Shown here: piece after piece, positions 1-8,096 of the stretch
Layout of the letters: every line of letters starts with the position of its first letter
Numbering within the stretch: position 1 is the stretch's first letter
Program-made: the position numbers and the translations under genes
Notes under the pieces: generated by a model
The model's input: only the letters and a program-made list of their open reading frames with translations
The model's database searches: none
Told to the model about the DNA's origin: nothing
Assembly (NCBI GenBank): GCA_964624765.1
Contig: CAZUZO010000085.1
Location: forward strand, 1-15,898
Reading direction: 5' to 3'
Origin: JAGTVB01 sp964624765
GTDB taxonomy: Bacteria > Pseudomonadota > Gammaproteobacteria > HK1
DNA: 15,898 nucleotides

Positions 1-12
1 AAGACAGTCGAT

Positions 13-828
13 ATGACCATCCTCCTCGGATTCACGAGTATTATCCTTTACCTTACGGCCACCCTGCTTTTGGCGCTGCGGCTTACCGCCAACGTTGCCT
101 CTGGAAACACCGCCAGACGCACCATGATCGGTACCGCCATGGCCGCTGGGTGTGTCCACGGTACGCTTCTCTATCACGGCGTTCTGACCGATGCCGGCCT
201 TAGCCTCGGATTCTTCAATGCTGGCTCCTTGACCACATGGGTCATTGTGCTGTTCTTGCTGATCACTGCCCTCAGTAAGCCCGTGGATAATCTCGGCATC
301 TTCGTCCTGCCTTTGGCAGCGCTGGCGGTTTTGCTGACTCTGCTCTATCCGAGCGATCGCGTCAGGCTGGAAGCCACAGACTTTGGTGTCGAATTGCACA
401 TCGTTCTATCCATACTAGCGGCGAGCCTGATCACTATCTCGGCGTTTCAAGCTCTATTACTCGCTTATCAAGAACGGCGTCTACGGCAAAAGCGCCCAGG
501 GCGATTGATGGGTCGACTACCGCCACTGCAAACCCAAGAAGCGCTGCTCTTTCAAATCATCGGGCTCGGCTTCTTCTTACTCAGCCTAAGCCTTGTCAGC
601 GGCATGGTGTTTGTGCATGACCTGTTCGCGCAACACCTGGTGCACAAGACCACTTTATCTCTCTTTGCTTGGTTAGTGTTTGCCGTACTGCTGTGGGGGC
701 GTTGGCGCTACGGTTGGCGCGGGCGTACCGCCATCCGCTGGAGCCTGGCCGGCTTTTCTGCTCTAATGCTTGCTTACTTTGGAACCAAACTGGTCCTTGA
801 GCTCATCCTCGACCGTTCCTGGCATTAG
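13..828 (+). CDS. ypjD: YpjD/CcsA-family inner membrane protein
   Basis: Polytopic membrane protein of 271 residues related to the CcsA/CcmC cytochrome c assembly fold and most like E. coli YpjD. About eight hydrophobic segments span the chain, starting with an N-terminal helix at residues 2-25. Several histidines (H49, H55, H129 and one in the C-terminal HKTTLSLFAWLVFAVLLW stretch) are placed as expected for this family; the stretch around residues 212-245, ending in WGRWRYGWRGR, is its most recognisable part. The next gene encodes a CorB-type transporter, the same order as ypjD-yfjD in enterobacteria, where the pair lies beside ffh. Known from the family: an association with CorB-type magnesium/cobalt resistance has been proposed, but the activity is not settled. 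Start is the ATG at 13. Only 12 bases precede it, so no ribosome binding site can be judged. Confidence 0.85.
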   Translation: MTILLGFTSIILYLTATLLLALRLTANVASGNTARRTMIGTAMAAGCVHGTLLYHGVLTDAGLSLGFFNAGSLTTWVIVLFLLITALSKPVDNLGIFVLPLAALAVLLTLLYPSDRVRLEATDFGVELHIVLSILAASLITISAFQALLLAYQERRLRQKRPGRLMGRLPPLQTQEALLFQIIGLGFFLLSLSLVSGMVFVHDLFAQHLVHKTTLSLFAWLVFAVLLWGRWRYGWRGRTAIRWSLAGFSALMLAYFGTKLVLELILDRSWH

Positions 829-855
829 CCGATTCTCGCGCTATCCTGGGACACC

Positions 856-885
856 TTGACAGGCCGTCGCTGAAACGCTCAGTAT
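856..885 (+). promoter_or_regulatory. candidate sigma70 promoter for corB
   Basis: A perfect -35 box TTGACA (856-861) is followed 18 bases later by CAGTAT (880-885), a weak -10 matching 3 of 6 consensus bases. It lies in the 90-base gap between ypjD and corB, so corB could be transcribed on its own as well as by read-through. The weak -10 keeps confidence low. Confidence 0.3.
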
Positions 886-887
886 TG

Positions 888-904
888 TTGACCAGGATGG
901 TCAA
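888..904 (+). promoter_or_regulatory. perfect dyad just upstream of the corB start
   Basis: TTGACC and GGTCAA form a perfect 6-bp inverted repeat around the loop AGGAT, ending 14 bases before the GTG start of corB. It could be an operator or a small mRNA hairpin that presents or hides the purine-rich loop AGGA near the start. No function is proven. The gene otherwise lacks a clear Shine-Dalgarno sequence. Confidence 0.3.
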
Positions 905-918
905 AGACAGTCCACCCC

Positions 919-2214
919 GTGGCCGACATTCCCCTTAGCGTTCTTTTTGGCGCACTCATCGCGCTCATCGTTCTTTCGGCATTCTTCTCCGGTTCAGAGA
1001 CCAGCATGATGGCCCTGAACCGTTACCGCCTGCGCCATCTCGCTCAGCAAAAGCACCGCGGGGCGCGACTAGCGAGCGCACTGTTGGAGCGCCCCGATCG
1101 TCTCATCGGTCTCATCCTGCTCGGCAACAACTTCGTCAATATCTTAGCCTCAGCCCTGGCAACCCTCATCGCCCTGCGACTCCTGGGCGAAGCGGGGATC
1201 GCCATCGCCACCGGCCTACTGACGCTCGTCATCCTCATCTTTTCCGAAGTTGCCCCCAAGACGATGGCGGTGCTACACCCCGAGCGCATCGCCTTTCCCG
1301 CGTCCTATGTTCTCACGCCACTACTGAAGCTACTCTATCCCCTGGTTTGGGCTGTAAATTGGATGGCCAATAGCCTGCTTCGCCTATTCGGGGTAGCCAT
1401 CGACAAACTGGATCGCGAAAAGCTTACCAGTGATGAACTGCGCATCGTGGTGAACGAGGCCGGCAGCATGATCTCGAAGCGTTACAAGCGCATGCTGCTC
1501 AGTATCCTGGATCTCGAAAAGGTCTCCGTCGACGATATCATGGTGCCCCGCAACGAGATCAACGGCATCGATCTCGAGGATTCCGAAAAAAGCATCCTAG
1601 AGCAACTGGCCACCAGCCAACACACTATGCTCCCAGTCTATCGGGGCGGCATCGATCACACCGTCGGGATACTGCATCTGCGCAAGGTGGTCACCGAGTT
1701 GCAATACCGTTCCTTCAGCAAAGAGCGCTTGCTGGGCTGGACACAGGAACCTTACTTCGTTCCAGCCGGAACGCCCCTCGATACCCAGCTACTCAACTTC
1801 CAGCGTCACCAGCGACGCATCGGGCTGGTGGTGGACGAATATGGCGACATCCTCGGGCTGGTGGCGTTGGAGGACATCCTCGAGGAAATCGTCGGAGAAT
1901 TCACAACGGACCCCGCGGCCCAGATCCCCGACGTCTACCCCCAACCCGATGGCAGCTACCTCATCGACGCCAGTGCCAGCATTCGCGATCTCAACCGGAC
2001 CATGCACTGGGAGCTCCCTGCGGACGGCCCGAAAACCATCAACGGTCTGATTCTCGAATACTTAGAGACCATACCCGAGGCCGGTACGAGCCTGCTGATA
2101 GCCGGCTATCCAGTAGAGGTGGTGCAAACCAAGGAGCACGCCATCAAGACGGTACGCATCCAACCCCATCTGCGCCGGCCCCAACGCGCCGAATTGCAGA
2201 GCCGGCTACATTGA
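919..2214 (+). CDS. corB: CorB/YfjD-type transporter (DUF21-CBS-CorC_HlyC)
   Basis: Membrane protein of 431 residues in the CNNM/CorB family, which takes part in Mg2+/Co2+ homeostasis at the inner membrane. Domains in order: a DUF21/CNNM transmembrane domain (about residues 5-185) with the family signature GSETSMMALNRYRLRHL near residue 25 and the second conserved motif GNNFVNILAS; a CBS pair (about 205-325) containing VDDIMVPR and the GLVVDEYGDILGLVALEDILEEIVGE segment typical of the second CBS motif; and a CorC_HlyC C-terminal domain (about 340-420). Length is usual for the family. The start is a GTG at 919 with no strong Shine-Dalgarno; it gives the expected short N-terminus before the first membrane helix. 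The gene follows ypjD by 90 bases, as in enterobacteria. Confidence 0.92.
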   Translation: MADIPLSVLFGALIALIVLSAFFSGSETSMMALNRYRLRHLAQQKHRGARLASALLERPDRLIGLILLGNNFVNILASALATLIALRLLGEAGIAIATGLLTLVILIFSEVAPKTMAVLHPERIAFPASYVLTPLLKLLYPLVWAVNWMANSLLRLFGVAIDKLDREKLTSDELRIVVNEAGSMISKRYKRMLLSILDLEKVSVDDIMVPRNEINGIDLEDSEKSILEQLATSQHTMLPVYRGGIDHTVGILHLRKVVTELQYRSFSKERLLGWTQEPYFVPAGTPLDTQLLNFQRHQRRIGLVVDEYGDILGLVALEDILEEIVGEFTTDPAAQIPDVYPQPDGSYLIDASASIRDLNRTMHWELPADGPKTINGLILEYLETIPEAGTSLLIAGYPVEVVQTKEHAIKTVRIQPHLRRPQRAELQSRLH

Positions 2215-2383
2215 GAGGTGGCCAAGTCGGGACAAGCTCGGCCGACTAGGCTATCCTGTTAGCCGCTGTCACCCTTCCCCGCGGCCCACTGGCTCTGGGC
2301 TGGACCCATCGCGAAGCCTATCATTTGACCAATACGGTAGTGAAACACAACAACCACAGTTGCATCAAACGGTTCATTGACTC

Positions 2384-3612
2384 ATGACCTATCAATCCGA
2401 CCACCTGCAAACCCAGGATCTGCGCATCGCCCGGATCAAACCGGTGATCTCTCCCGCATTGCTGCATGATGAACTGCCGCTCTCCGAAACAGCGGCCAAG
2501 ACAACACTCGAGACTCGCGCTGCCATCCATCGCATTCTCTATGGGCAAGATGATCGGCTGCTGGTCGTCATCGGCCCATGTTCTGTGCACGATCCAGTGG
2601 CAGCAACAGAGTATGCCGAACGGCTCAAGGCGATCCAGGCACAGGTGCATAACGATTTGTTGGTGATCATGCGGGTTTACTTCGAGAAACCGCGCACCAC
2701 CGTTGGCTGGAAAGGCTTGATCAATGACCCTGATTTGGATGGCAGCTTTCGCATCAATAAGGGGTTGCGCATGGCGCGACAGCTGCTGCTGGAATTAAAC
2801 GAAAAAGGTATCCCCGCGGGGACCGAATACTTGGAGATCATCACCCCCCAATACCTGTCCGATCTGGTCAGTTGGGGCGCCATCGGCGCACGAACCACAG
2901 AAAGCCAAGTGCACCGCGAATTGGCCTCCGGGCTCTCTTGCCCAGTCGGGTTTAAAAACGGCACGCGTGGTAATGTACAGATCGCCATCGATGCCGTGCG
3001 GGCCGCGAAGCAGCCTCATCATTTCTTGTCGTTGACCCAGTTTGCCCACTCCGCGATCTTTACCACCACGGGCAACGAGGACTGTCACATCATCCTGCGC
3101 GGTGGCGAAAAGCCCAACCACCATCCCGCTAGCGTGCAGCGCGCCACCCAGGCCCTGCAGGCCGTCGGTCTGCCACCTCGCTTAATGGTCGACTTCAGCC
3201 ACGCCAACAGCGAAAAGCAACACGAGCGTCAGCTTGCGGTCGGAAACGAAGTAGCGGAGCAGATCGCGGGGGGCAGTGAGGCCATCATGGGCGTCATGAT
3301 CGAGAGCCACTTACAGGCCGGCAACCAGGAGCTAAGACCAGGCAAACCACTCGTTTATGGCCAGAGCATAACGGATGCTTGCCTCGGTTGGGATGACAGC
3401 GCTGGCTTGNNNNNNNNNNNNNNNNNNNNNNNNNNNNNNNNNNNNNNNNNNNNNNNNNNNNNNNNNNNNNNNNNNNNNNNNNNNNNNNNNNNNNNNNNNN
3501 NNNNNNNNNTTATGGCCAGAGCATAACGGATGCTTGCCTCGGTTGGGATGACAGCGCTGGCTTGCTCGAGGCGCTGGCGCAGGGCGTGCGTGACCGACGG
3601 CAGCACCCATGA
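2384..3612 (+). CDS. aroG: 3-deoxy-7-phosphoheptulonate synthase, class I (DAHP synthase), split by an assembly gap
   Basis: Catalyses condensation of phosphoenolpyruvate with erythrose 4-phosphate, the first step of the shikimate pathway, in the cytoplasm. Class I motifs appear in order: GPCSVHDP, KPRTTVGWKGLINDPDLDGSF, GARTTESQVHRELASGLS, GFKNGT, DFSHANS, IAGGSEAIMGVMIESHL and YGQSITDACLGWDD. The N-terminus MTYQSDHL fits AroG-type enzymes, which supports the ATG at 2384 despite a poor Shine-Dalgarno. A run of 100 Ns (3410-3509) and a duplicated 55 bp interrupt the 3' end and shift the frame. Collapsing the duplication removes 155 bases and gives one open frame ending ...AGLLEALAQGVRDRRQHP at the TGA 3610-3612: 357 residues, close to the 350 of E. 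coli AroG. The gene is therefore probably intact. Which amino acid inhibits it (Phe, Tyr or Trp isoform) cannot be read here. It converges on alr with 57 bases between them and no obvious terminator. Confidence 0.93.
3355..3564. other. assembly gap (100 N) flanked by identical 55-bp ends
   Basis: Bases 3355-3409 and 3510-3564 are identical over 55 bp, and exactly 100 Ns (3410-3509) lie between them. Two contig ends sharing a k-mer-sized overlap and joined by a default-length gap would look like this. Joining the two copies restores the aroG reading frame, so I take the gap and one copy as artefacts rather than a real repeat. Confidence 0.93.
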
Positions 3613-3669
3613 GCCTCCGCCGCTGCTACAGAAGATCATTGCTACGGGCAGCGGGTCGCGTGCCGGTTC

Positions 3670-4749
3670 TTATAGCGTCTCTGTGAATCTGACTCGCGAA
3701 GCCACCCGACACACGAGCTCATAGGCAATGGTGCCGACGCGCGACGCGAGTTCTTCTATCGGCAAGCCGTGGCCCCACAATACCACGCGATCACCCGCTC
3801 GGGCGTGGGGCTGACTACGCAAATCCAACGTGATCAGATCCATCGAAACGCGCCCGATGAGGGACGCGCGGGCACCGTTGACCAGCACGGCGGTTCCGGA
3901 GGGAGCCTGCCTCGGATACCCATCACCATACCCGATGGCTGCCACGCCAACAGGCATGGCCTGGGGACAGCGCCAAGTCCCTCCATAGCCGATGGCCTCC
4001 CCCGCAGCGATGTGCTTGACGGCGATCAGCTCTGTGCACAACGTCATCACCGGTCGCAAGCCGTGATCCAAACCCTGTAACTCGGGGAATGGCGAGATGC
4101 CATACAACATGATACCGGGACGCACCCAATCGTGGTGAGATTCCGGGCGCGTTAGAATCGCCGCAGAATTGGCGACACTGAGCTCGGCAGCCAAGCCCTC
4201 GGTGCAGGCAAACAGGCACGCTAGCTGACGATCAGTCTGCAGGTCTTGTCGCGCGTCGGCACAAGCCAGGTGGCTTAGGATGCGGATCGGTCGAGCGACG
4301 TTGGCGCAGGCTAGAAGACGTCGCCAAAGGCGTGGTACCGAGTCGGGGTGGACCCCGAGACGGTGCATTCCGGTATCGACCTTGAGCCACGCTGAAAGGG
4401 GCCGGATCAGCCGAGCCCGTTCCAACCACTCCACCTGGATCTCGTCATGGACCACCACATCCAGCCGATGCCGATCGACGAGGGCTAGCTCCGAAGCACC
4501 AAACACCCCGCCAAGGAGCAGGATGCGCTTCTGAATCCCCGCCTCGCGTAGCGCCAATGCCTCTTCGACGCAGGCCACACCAAAGCCATCGGTTCCCGCC
4601 AAGACGCGGGCAACGCGCGCGAGCCCATGCCCATATCCGTTCGCCTTCACCATGGCCAGCACCCGGCTATGGGGTGCTGCAGCCCGCACCCGCCCAAGGT
4701 TATGCTGCAGGGCAGCAACATCGATCACTGCCCGCGCCGGGCGAGTCAT
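3670..4749 (-). CDS. alr: alanine racemase
   Basis: PLP-dependent enzyme that interconverts L- and D-alanine for peptidoglycan synthesis. At 359 residues it has the same length as E. coli Alr. The PLP lysine is K35 in AMVKANGYGHG. The catalytic tyrosine on the other face is Y255 in AIGYGGTW. GYGDGYPRQ (273-281) and RVSMDL (300-305) match further conserved active-site segments. The N-terminal TIM barrel covers about 1-230 and the beta domain about 231-359. Its ATG overlaps the dnaB stop as ATGA (4746-4749), implying translational coupling and co-transcription; dnaB-alr is a widespread gammaproteobacterial order. It converges with aroG. Confidence 0.97.
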   Translation of the reverse strand: MTRPARAVIDVAALQHNLGRVRAAAPHSRVLAMVKANGYGHGLARVARVLAGTDGFGVACVEEALALREAGIQKRILLLGGVFGASELALVDRHRLDVVVHDEIQVEWLERARLIRPLSAWLKVDTGMHRLGVHPDSVPRLWRRLLACANVARPIRILSHLACADARQDLQTDRQLACLFACTEGLAAELSVANSAAILTRPESHHDWVRPGIMLYGISPFPELQGLDHGLRPVMTLCTELIAVKHIAAGEAIGYGGTWRCPQAMPVGVAAIGYGDGYPRQAPSGTAVLVNGARASLIGRVSMDLITLDLRSQPHARAGDRVVLWGHGLPIEELASRVGTIAYELVCRVASRVRFTETL

Positions 4750-6155
4750 AAGGGATAACTGGCAGCTAAAGTCGCAGCCGCATGGTTCTCGAAGCGCGTG
4801 TATTGACCCAAGAAGGTCAGATTGACCTTACCGATCGGTCCGTTTCGCTGTTTTCCGATGATGATTTCCGCTACGCCTTTATTGAGGCTCTCTTCGTTGT
4901 ACACTTCATCGCGATAAATAAAAAAGATAACGTCGGCATCCTGCTCGATGGCGCCAGATTCCCTCAGGTCTGACATCACAGGCCGCTTATCCTGGCGTTG
5001 CTCTAAACCGCGATTCAACTGTGAAAGCGCCACCACCGGCACCCGCAGCTCCTTGGCGAGCGCTTTGAGGGAACGGGAAATCTCCGAGATCTCGGTAGCT
5101 CGGTTTTCCCGTGTCCCAGGCACTTGCATGAGCTGGAGATAATCCACCACCACTAGGCCGAGCCCCTGCTCTCGCTTTAATCGGCGACAACGCGCGCGCA
5201 GATCCATCGGCGTGAGTGCCGGAGTATCGTCCAAAAAGATACGGGTGTCGTTAAGGATACTCACTGCCGAGGTCAAACGTGGCCAATCGTCGTCGTCGAG
5301 CTTCCCGGTCCGTATCTTGTGTTGGTCGATCCGACCCAGCGAGGCCAACATGCGCATAGTCAGCTGTTCGGCTGGCATCTCCATGCTAAATACCGCCGCC
5401 ACGAGCCGATCTCGGATGGCCGCGTGCTCGACGATATTCATCGCAAAGGCGGTCTTACCCATGGACGGGCGTCCAGCCACAATCACCAAGTCGCCAGGCT
5501 GCAGACCCGAGGTCCTGTCATCCAGATCGGTAAAGCCACTTGCGACGCCGGTAATCGGGTTATCCCGATGAAACAAGGCATCGATGCGGTCTACCACCTC
5601 GACCAGGAGCTCCCGCACCGGGACAAAGCCCCGCATCCCACCCCGGCTGCGCGCCTCCGCCAGCTCGAATACGAGTCGCTCCGCATCGTCTAGCAGCGCT
5701 GAGGCATTCCTCCCCAAGGGATTGTAGGCATTGTTGGCAATGTCGGTGCCAACGCGAATGAGGCCTCGCAGGATGGCCCGCTCCCGCACGATCCCAGCAT
5801 AAGCAGCGATGTTGGCCGCGCTGGGTGTGTTTTTCGCCAGATCCCCCAGGTAAGCAAGACCGCCTACAGGCTCGAGCTGGCTACGGCTCTCCAGCCACTC
5901 GGAGAGTGTAACCACGTCAAACGGTGTGCTGTCTTCGCTTAATGCCGAAATGGCCGAGAAGATAAGCCGATGCTCAGGCCGATAAAAATCCTCTGTGCAG
6001 ACTTTATCGGCGATCTGATCCCAGGCAACGTTATCGAGCATCAGCCCGCCGAGCACCGACTGCTCAGCATCTATGGAGTGCGGGGCACCCCTCAAAGGAG
6101 CGGTCGGCAGCTCGACCAGGGCGTCGGACAAGAGGCTGTCATGCATGGCGTACAC
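4746..6155 (-). CDS. dnaB: replicative DNA helicase DnaB
   Basis: Hexameric 5'-3' helicase of the replication fork. The N-terminal DnaB domain begins at PHSIDAEQSVLGGLMLDN (about 25-42) and runs to about residue 128; a linker helix region (about 150-190) follows; the RecA-like motor domain fills the rest. Walker A is GRPSMGKT (228-235, lysine 234), the catalytic glutamate lies in FSMEMP (E259), Walker B is VVVDYLQLM (335-343), and the arginine-finger region is RESGAIEQDAD (398-408). Length 469 is normal and no intein is present. The frame can start at a GTG (6153-6155) directly after an in-frame TAA, or at an ATG three codons in (6144-6146). Neither has a convincing Shine-Dalgarno, so the exact start is open. 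It follows rplI by 74 bases. Confidence 0.97.
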   Translation of the reverse strand: MYAMHDSLLSDALVELPTAPLRGAPHSIDAEQSVLGGLMLDNVAWDQIADKVCTEDFYRPEHRLIFSAISALSEDSTPFDVVTLSEWLESRSQLEPVGGLAYLGDLAKNTPSAANIAAYAGIVRERAILRGLIRVGTDIANNAYNPLGRNASALLDDAERLVFELAEARSRGGMRGFVPVRELLVEVVDRIDALFHRDNPITGVASGFTDLDDRTSGLQPGDLVIVAGRPSMGKTAFAMNIVEHAAIRDRLVAAVFSMEMPAEQLTMRMLASLGRIDQHKIRTGKLDDDDWPRLTSAVSILNDTRIFLDDTPALTPMDLRARCRRLKREQGLGLVVVDYLQLMQVPGTRENRATEISEISRSLKALAKELRVPVVALSQLNRGLEQRQDKRPVMSDLRESGAIEQDADVIFFIYRDEVYNEESLNKGVAEIIIGKQRNGPIGKVNLTFLGQYTRFENHAAATLAASYPL

Positions 6156-6229
6156 TTATGCACCGTTCGACGATTTAGGGCCGCGCTGGCGCTTCACTGC
6201 GCAGCAGACGCGCCTAGAGGGGACTGCTG

Positions 6230-6679
6230 CTAGCTTTCGGCGACCACTTCAACTCTGACGACAGCATCCACGTCGGAATGCAAATGGACGGTCACCTGGT
6301 ATTCGCCCACTTGACGCAACGCTCCCGTGGGCAAGCGCACCTGTTGTTTTTCGATACCTATCCCCAAGGCGCTAACCGCCTCAGCGATATCGCTGGTACC
6401 TACCGAACCAAATAGCCTACCCTCCTCGCCCGCCTTGCGCGCTAGGGTAACGGTCAATCCTCCCAGTGCCGACGCCTGAGCTTCGGCCACGCTGCGAACC
6501 TCGGCTTGGCGCGCTTCCAGCTGCGCCCGGCGCTTCTCAAACTCAGCCACATTGGCCGCCGTCGCGGCCACCGCTCGACCCTGCGGCAGCAAGTAGTTTC
6601 GGGCATATCCCGATCGCACCTTCACCTTCTCGCCGAGCTCGCCAAGATTCGGCACTTTCTCAAGTAGAATCACGTCCAT
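6230..6679 (-). CDS. rplI: 50S ribosomal protein bL9
   Basis: Large-subunit ribosomal protein of 149 residues, the same length as E. coli L9. The N-terminal rRNA-binding domain MDVILLEKVPNLGELGEKV with GYARNYLLPQGRA (about 1-45) is unmistakable. A long connecting helix (about 45-75) and the C-terminal domain follow. A Shine-Dalgarno GAGGA lies about 9 bases before the ATG at 6679. Upstream is a 143-bp MITE-like insertion that separates it from the DUF2232-like gene; without the insertion the spacing would have been about 27 bases. Confidence 0.97.
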   Translation of the reverse strand: MDVILLEKVPNLGELGEKVKVRSGYARNYLLPQGRAVAATAANVAEFEKRRAQLEARQAEVRSVAEAQASALGGLTVTLARKAGEEGRLFGSVGTSDIAEAVSALGIGIEKQQVRLPTGALRQVGEYQVTVHLHSDVDAVVRVEVVAES

Positions 6680-6710
6680 CTAGGGTTCCTCATGCCTTCA
6701 TGGTCCCTAA

Positions 6711-6853
6711 GAAGCTGTCTTAAAAATTACTGCGCTTGCCTGAGCTGCGTTGCGCGGCGGCTCGCAATCCTCATGTACTCCCTTGTACACTCCGGCTGCT
6801 CGCCACCGTGCGCCTTGCTCCGCCGGCGCTCGTGACATTTTTATAACAGCTTC
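6711..6853. mobile_element. MITE-like non-autonomous element with 8-bp perfect termini and TAA target duplication
   Basis: This 143-bp block begins GAAGCTGT and ends ACAGCTTC. The terminal repeats extend as imperfect inverted repeats through a TAAAAAT / ATTTTTA segment (16 of 18 bases match over 6710-6727 and 6837-6854). TAA flanks both ends (6708-6710 and 6854-6856), consistent with a 3-bp target duplication. No protein is encoded inside. A TNA-type duplication is known for the IS1031 group of IS5-family elements, so mobilisation by such a transposase is plausible; this is inference. The element lies just after the DUF2232-like stop codon and before rplI, in a transcribed operon. Confidence 0.75.
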
Positions 6854-7767
6854 TAACTGCCCGCGCGCGCACGAAACTTCATCCAAACATCGATGAACCC
6901 CGTGAGGGCCAGCAGCAGGATGACCTGTGGCGGGAGCAAAACGAGCAGCACATAAAGCCCCACCAACCAGCCTAACGATGCACCACGGGTATTGACCACG
7001 CTGTGCACGACCGCAAGACCTTGCAACATGTACAGCACCACGACGATTAAAGCGGACTCTCCCGCCAATCCGCCGGTCATCGCATTGGCCAACACCGCAA
7101 GCAGCATGATGACCAATGCAACCGGCGCGAAGCGTGGGTCGATGGCCAACGATCGAAACTCCCGTCCAAATCCGCCGGGATTATCCACCAAAGCGTGCCA
7201 CCAACGCGCTAGGAATAGAGCGAGGATCAGGCCTAGCACGGTAGCGGCAGCCACGAGACCGGTCATGATCGGTGCTAAAACGTGAATCAGCTCCGCGAGC
7301 TGTTCCTTTCCGGCGCCACTGGCAAGTGCCGGTGCTCCCTCCACCGCATCATCGACAAAACGTTGCAGCAGCGCTTCCCACCAAGCTGCCGGATCGGCCA
7401 CTACCAGGTGCACAACACCCAACGCGAGGGCACCGAGGGCACCGGCAACAAGCAACACACTCCCTTGGTTCGCGGTCACTCGCAGCACCTGTGCAAGCAA
7501 CCACACCGGGATCCAGGTCAGAACCGCAAACACCATGATGGGATACACGGAGCCCACCAGGAGCCACGTCAAGGCCCCGGCCAACAGTACCGAACCCGCA
7601 ATCACCAAGCCGCCCTCATGGGCGCCATTGCGCAACGTTGCCAGCCCAATCACCGCCCCGCTGACGTAGCTCACCGGCGGGAGGAGCAAAGATAATGCCG
7701 CACAAGCAGCAGCGACGGTGATCGCTTGGGTGCGGCCGCGCAAGACGTACGACACGAACTTGTGCAC
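6853..7767 (-). CDS. DUF2232-like multi-pass membrane protein
   Basis: Hydrophobic protein of 304 residues with roughly eight predicted membrane segments, resembling the DUF2232 (YybS-like) proteins found between rpsR and rplI in many proteobacteria. Function is unknown. The longest open frame starts at 7836 inside rpsR, but a GTG at 7765-7767 has a GAGG Shine-Dalgarno 8 bases upstream and begins 25 bases after the rpsR stop, so I prefer it (N-terminus VHKFVSYVLRG). The C-terminus is KFRARAGS, followed by a TAG whose TA lies in the target duplication and whose G is the first base of the MITE-like element (minus strand). The frame is not disrupted. It is probably co-transcribed with the S6/S18 genes. 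Confidence 0.8.
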   Translation of the reverse strand: MHKFVSYVLRGRTQAITVAAACAALSLLLPPVSYVSGAVIGLATLRNGAHEGGLVIAGSVLLAGALTWLLVGSVYPIMVFAVLTWIPVWLLAQVLRVTANQGSVLLVAGALGALALGVVHLVVADPAAWWEALLQRFVDDAVEGAPALASGAGKEQLAELIHVLAPIMTGLVAAATVLGLILALFLARWWHALVDNPGGFGREFRSLAIDPRFAPVALVIMLLAVLANAMTGGLAGESALIVVVLYMLQGLAVVHSVVNTRGASLGWLVGLYVLLVLLPPQVILLLALTGFIDVWMKFRARAGS

Positions 7768-7792
7768 GCTAGAGGCCTCGGCCTGGGATGTA

Positions 7793-8017
7793 TTAGTGAG
7801 CGTCGCTGTAGGGCAAGAGCCCCAGGTATCGGGCACGCTTGATGGCCCGCGCGAGCTGGCGCTGGTAGCGAGCCTTGGTACCGGTAATCCGACTCGGGAC
7901 GATCTTTCCCGTCTCTGTGATGTAACCCTTGAGGGTATTCAGATCCTTATAATCGATCTCCTTGACACCCTCTACGGTGAACTTGCAATAGCGCCTACGA
8001 CGAAAGTAACGTGCCAT
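7793..8017 (-). CDS. rpsR: 30S ribosomal protein bS18
   Basis: Small-subunit protein of 74 residues that pairs with S6 on the platform of the 30S subunit. MARYFRRRRYCKFTVEG, IDYKDLNTLKGYITETGKIVPSRITGT and QRQLARAIKRARYLGLLPY are the canonical S18 segments. It follows rpsF by 79 bases and no priB lies between them, unlike in E. coli. The bases GAGAG upstream of the ATG may serve as the ribosome binding site. Confidence 0.98.
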   Translation of the reverse strand: MARYFRRRRYCKFTVEGVKEIDYKDLNTLKGYITETGKIVPSRITGTKARYQRQLARAIKRARYLGLLPYSDAH

Positions 8018-8096
8018 GGGTAAAGACTCTCAATCTAGCAAACCGAATCACGCATCGAACGGAGCAACCGCGCATCGGGATGCCCAGGGTAAGTTG

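Noticed and set aside
1..912. AAGACAGTC repeated shortly before the starts of ypjD (1-9) and corB (904-912)
   Set aside because: A 9-base match in two places is weak; spacing to the start codons differs (3 and 6 bases) and no dyad or second copy supports a shared regulator site.
3355..3564. A true direct repeat within aroG
   Set aside because: Copies are exactly identical, abut a 100-N gap, and the frame is restored by merging them, so an assembly cause is far more likely.
6853..7836. Longer DUF2232-like protein starting at the ATG at 7836
   Set aside because: That start lies 44 bases inside rpsR and adds residues with no family likeness; the GTG at 7767 has a proper GAGG site and normal spacing.
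8018..8096. A priB gene between rpsF and rpsR, as in E. coli
   Set aside because: The gap is only 79 bases and has no open frame of the required length.
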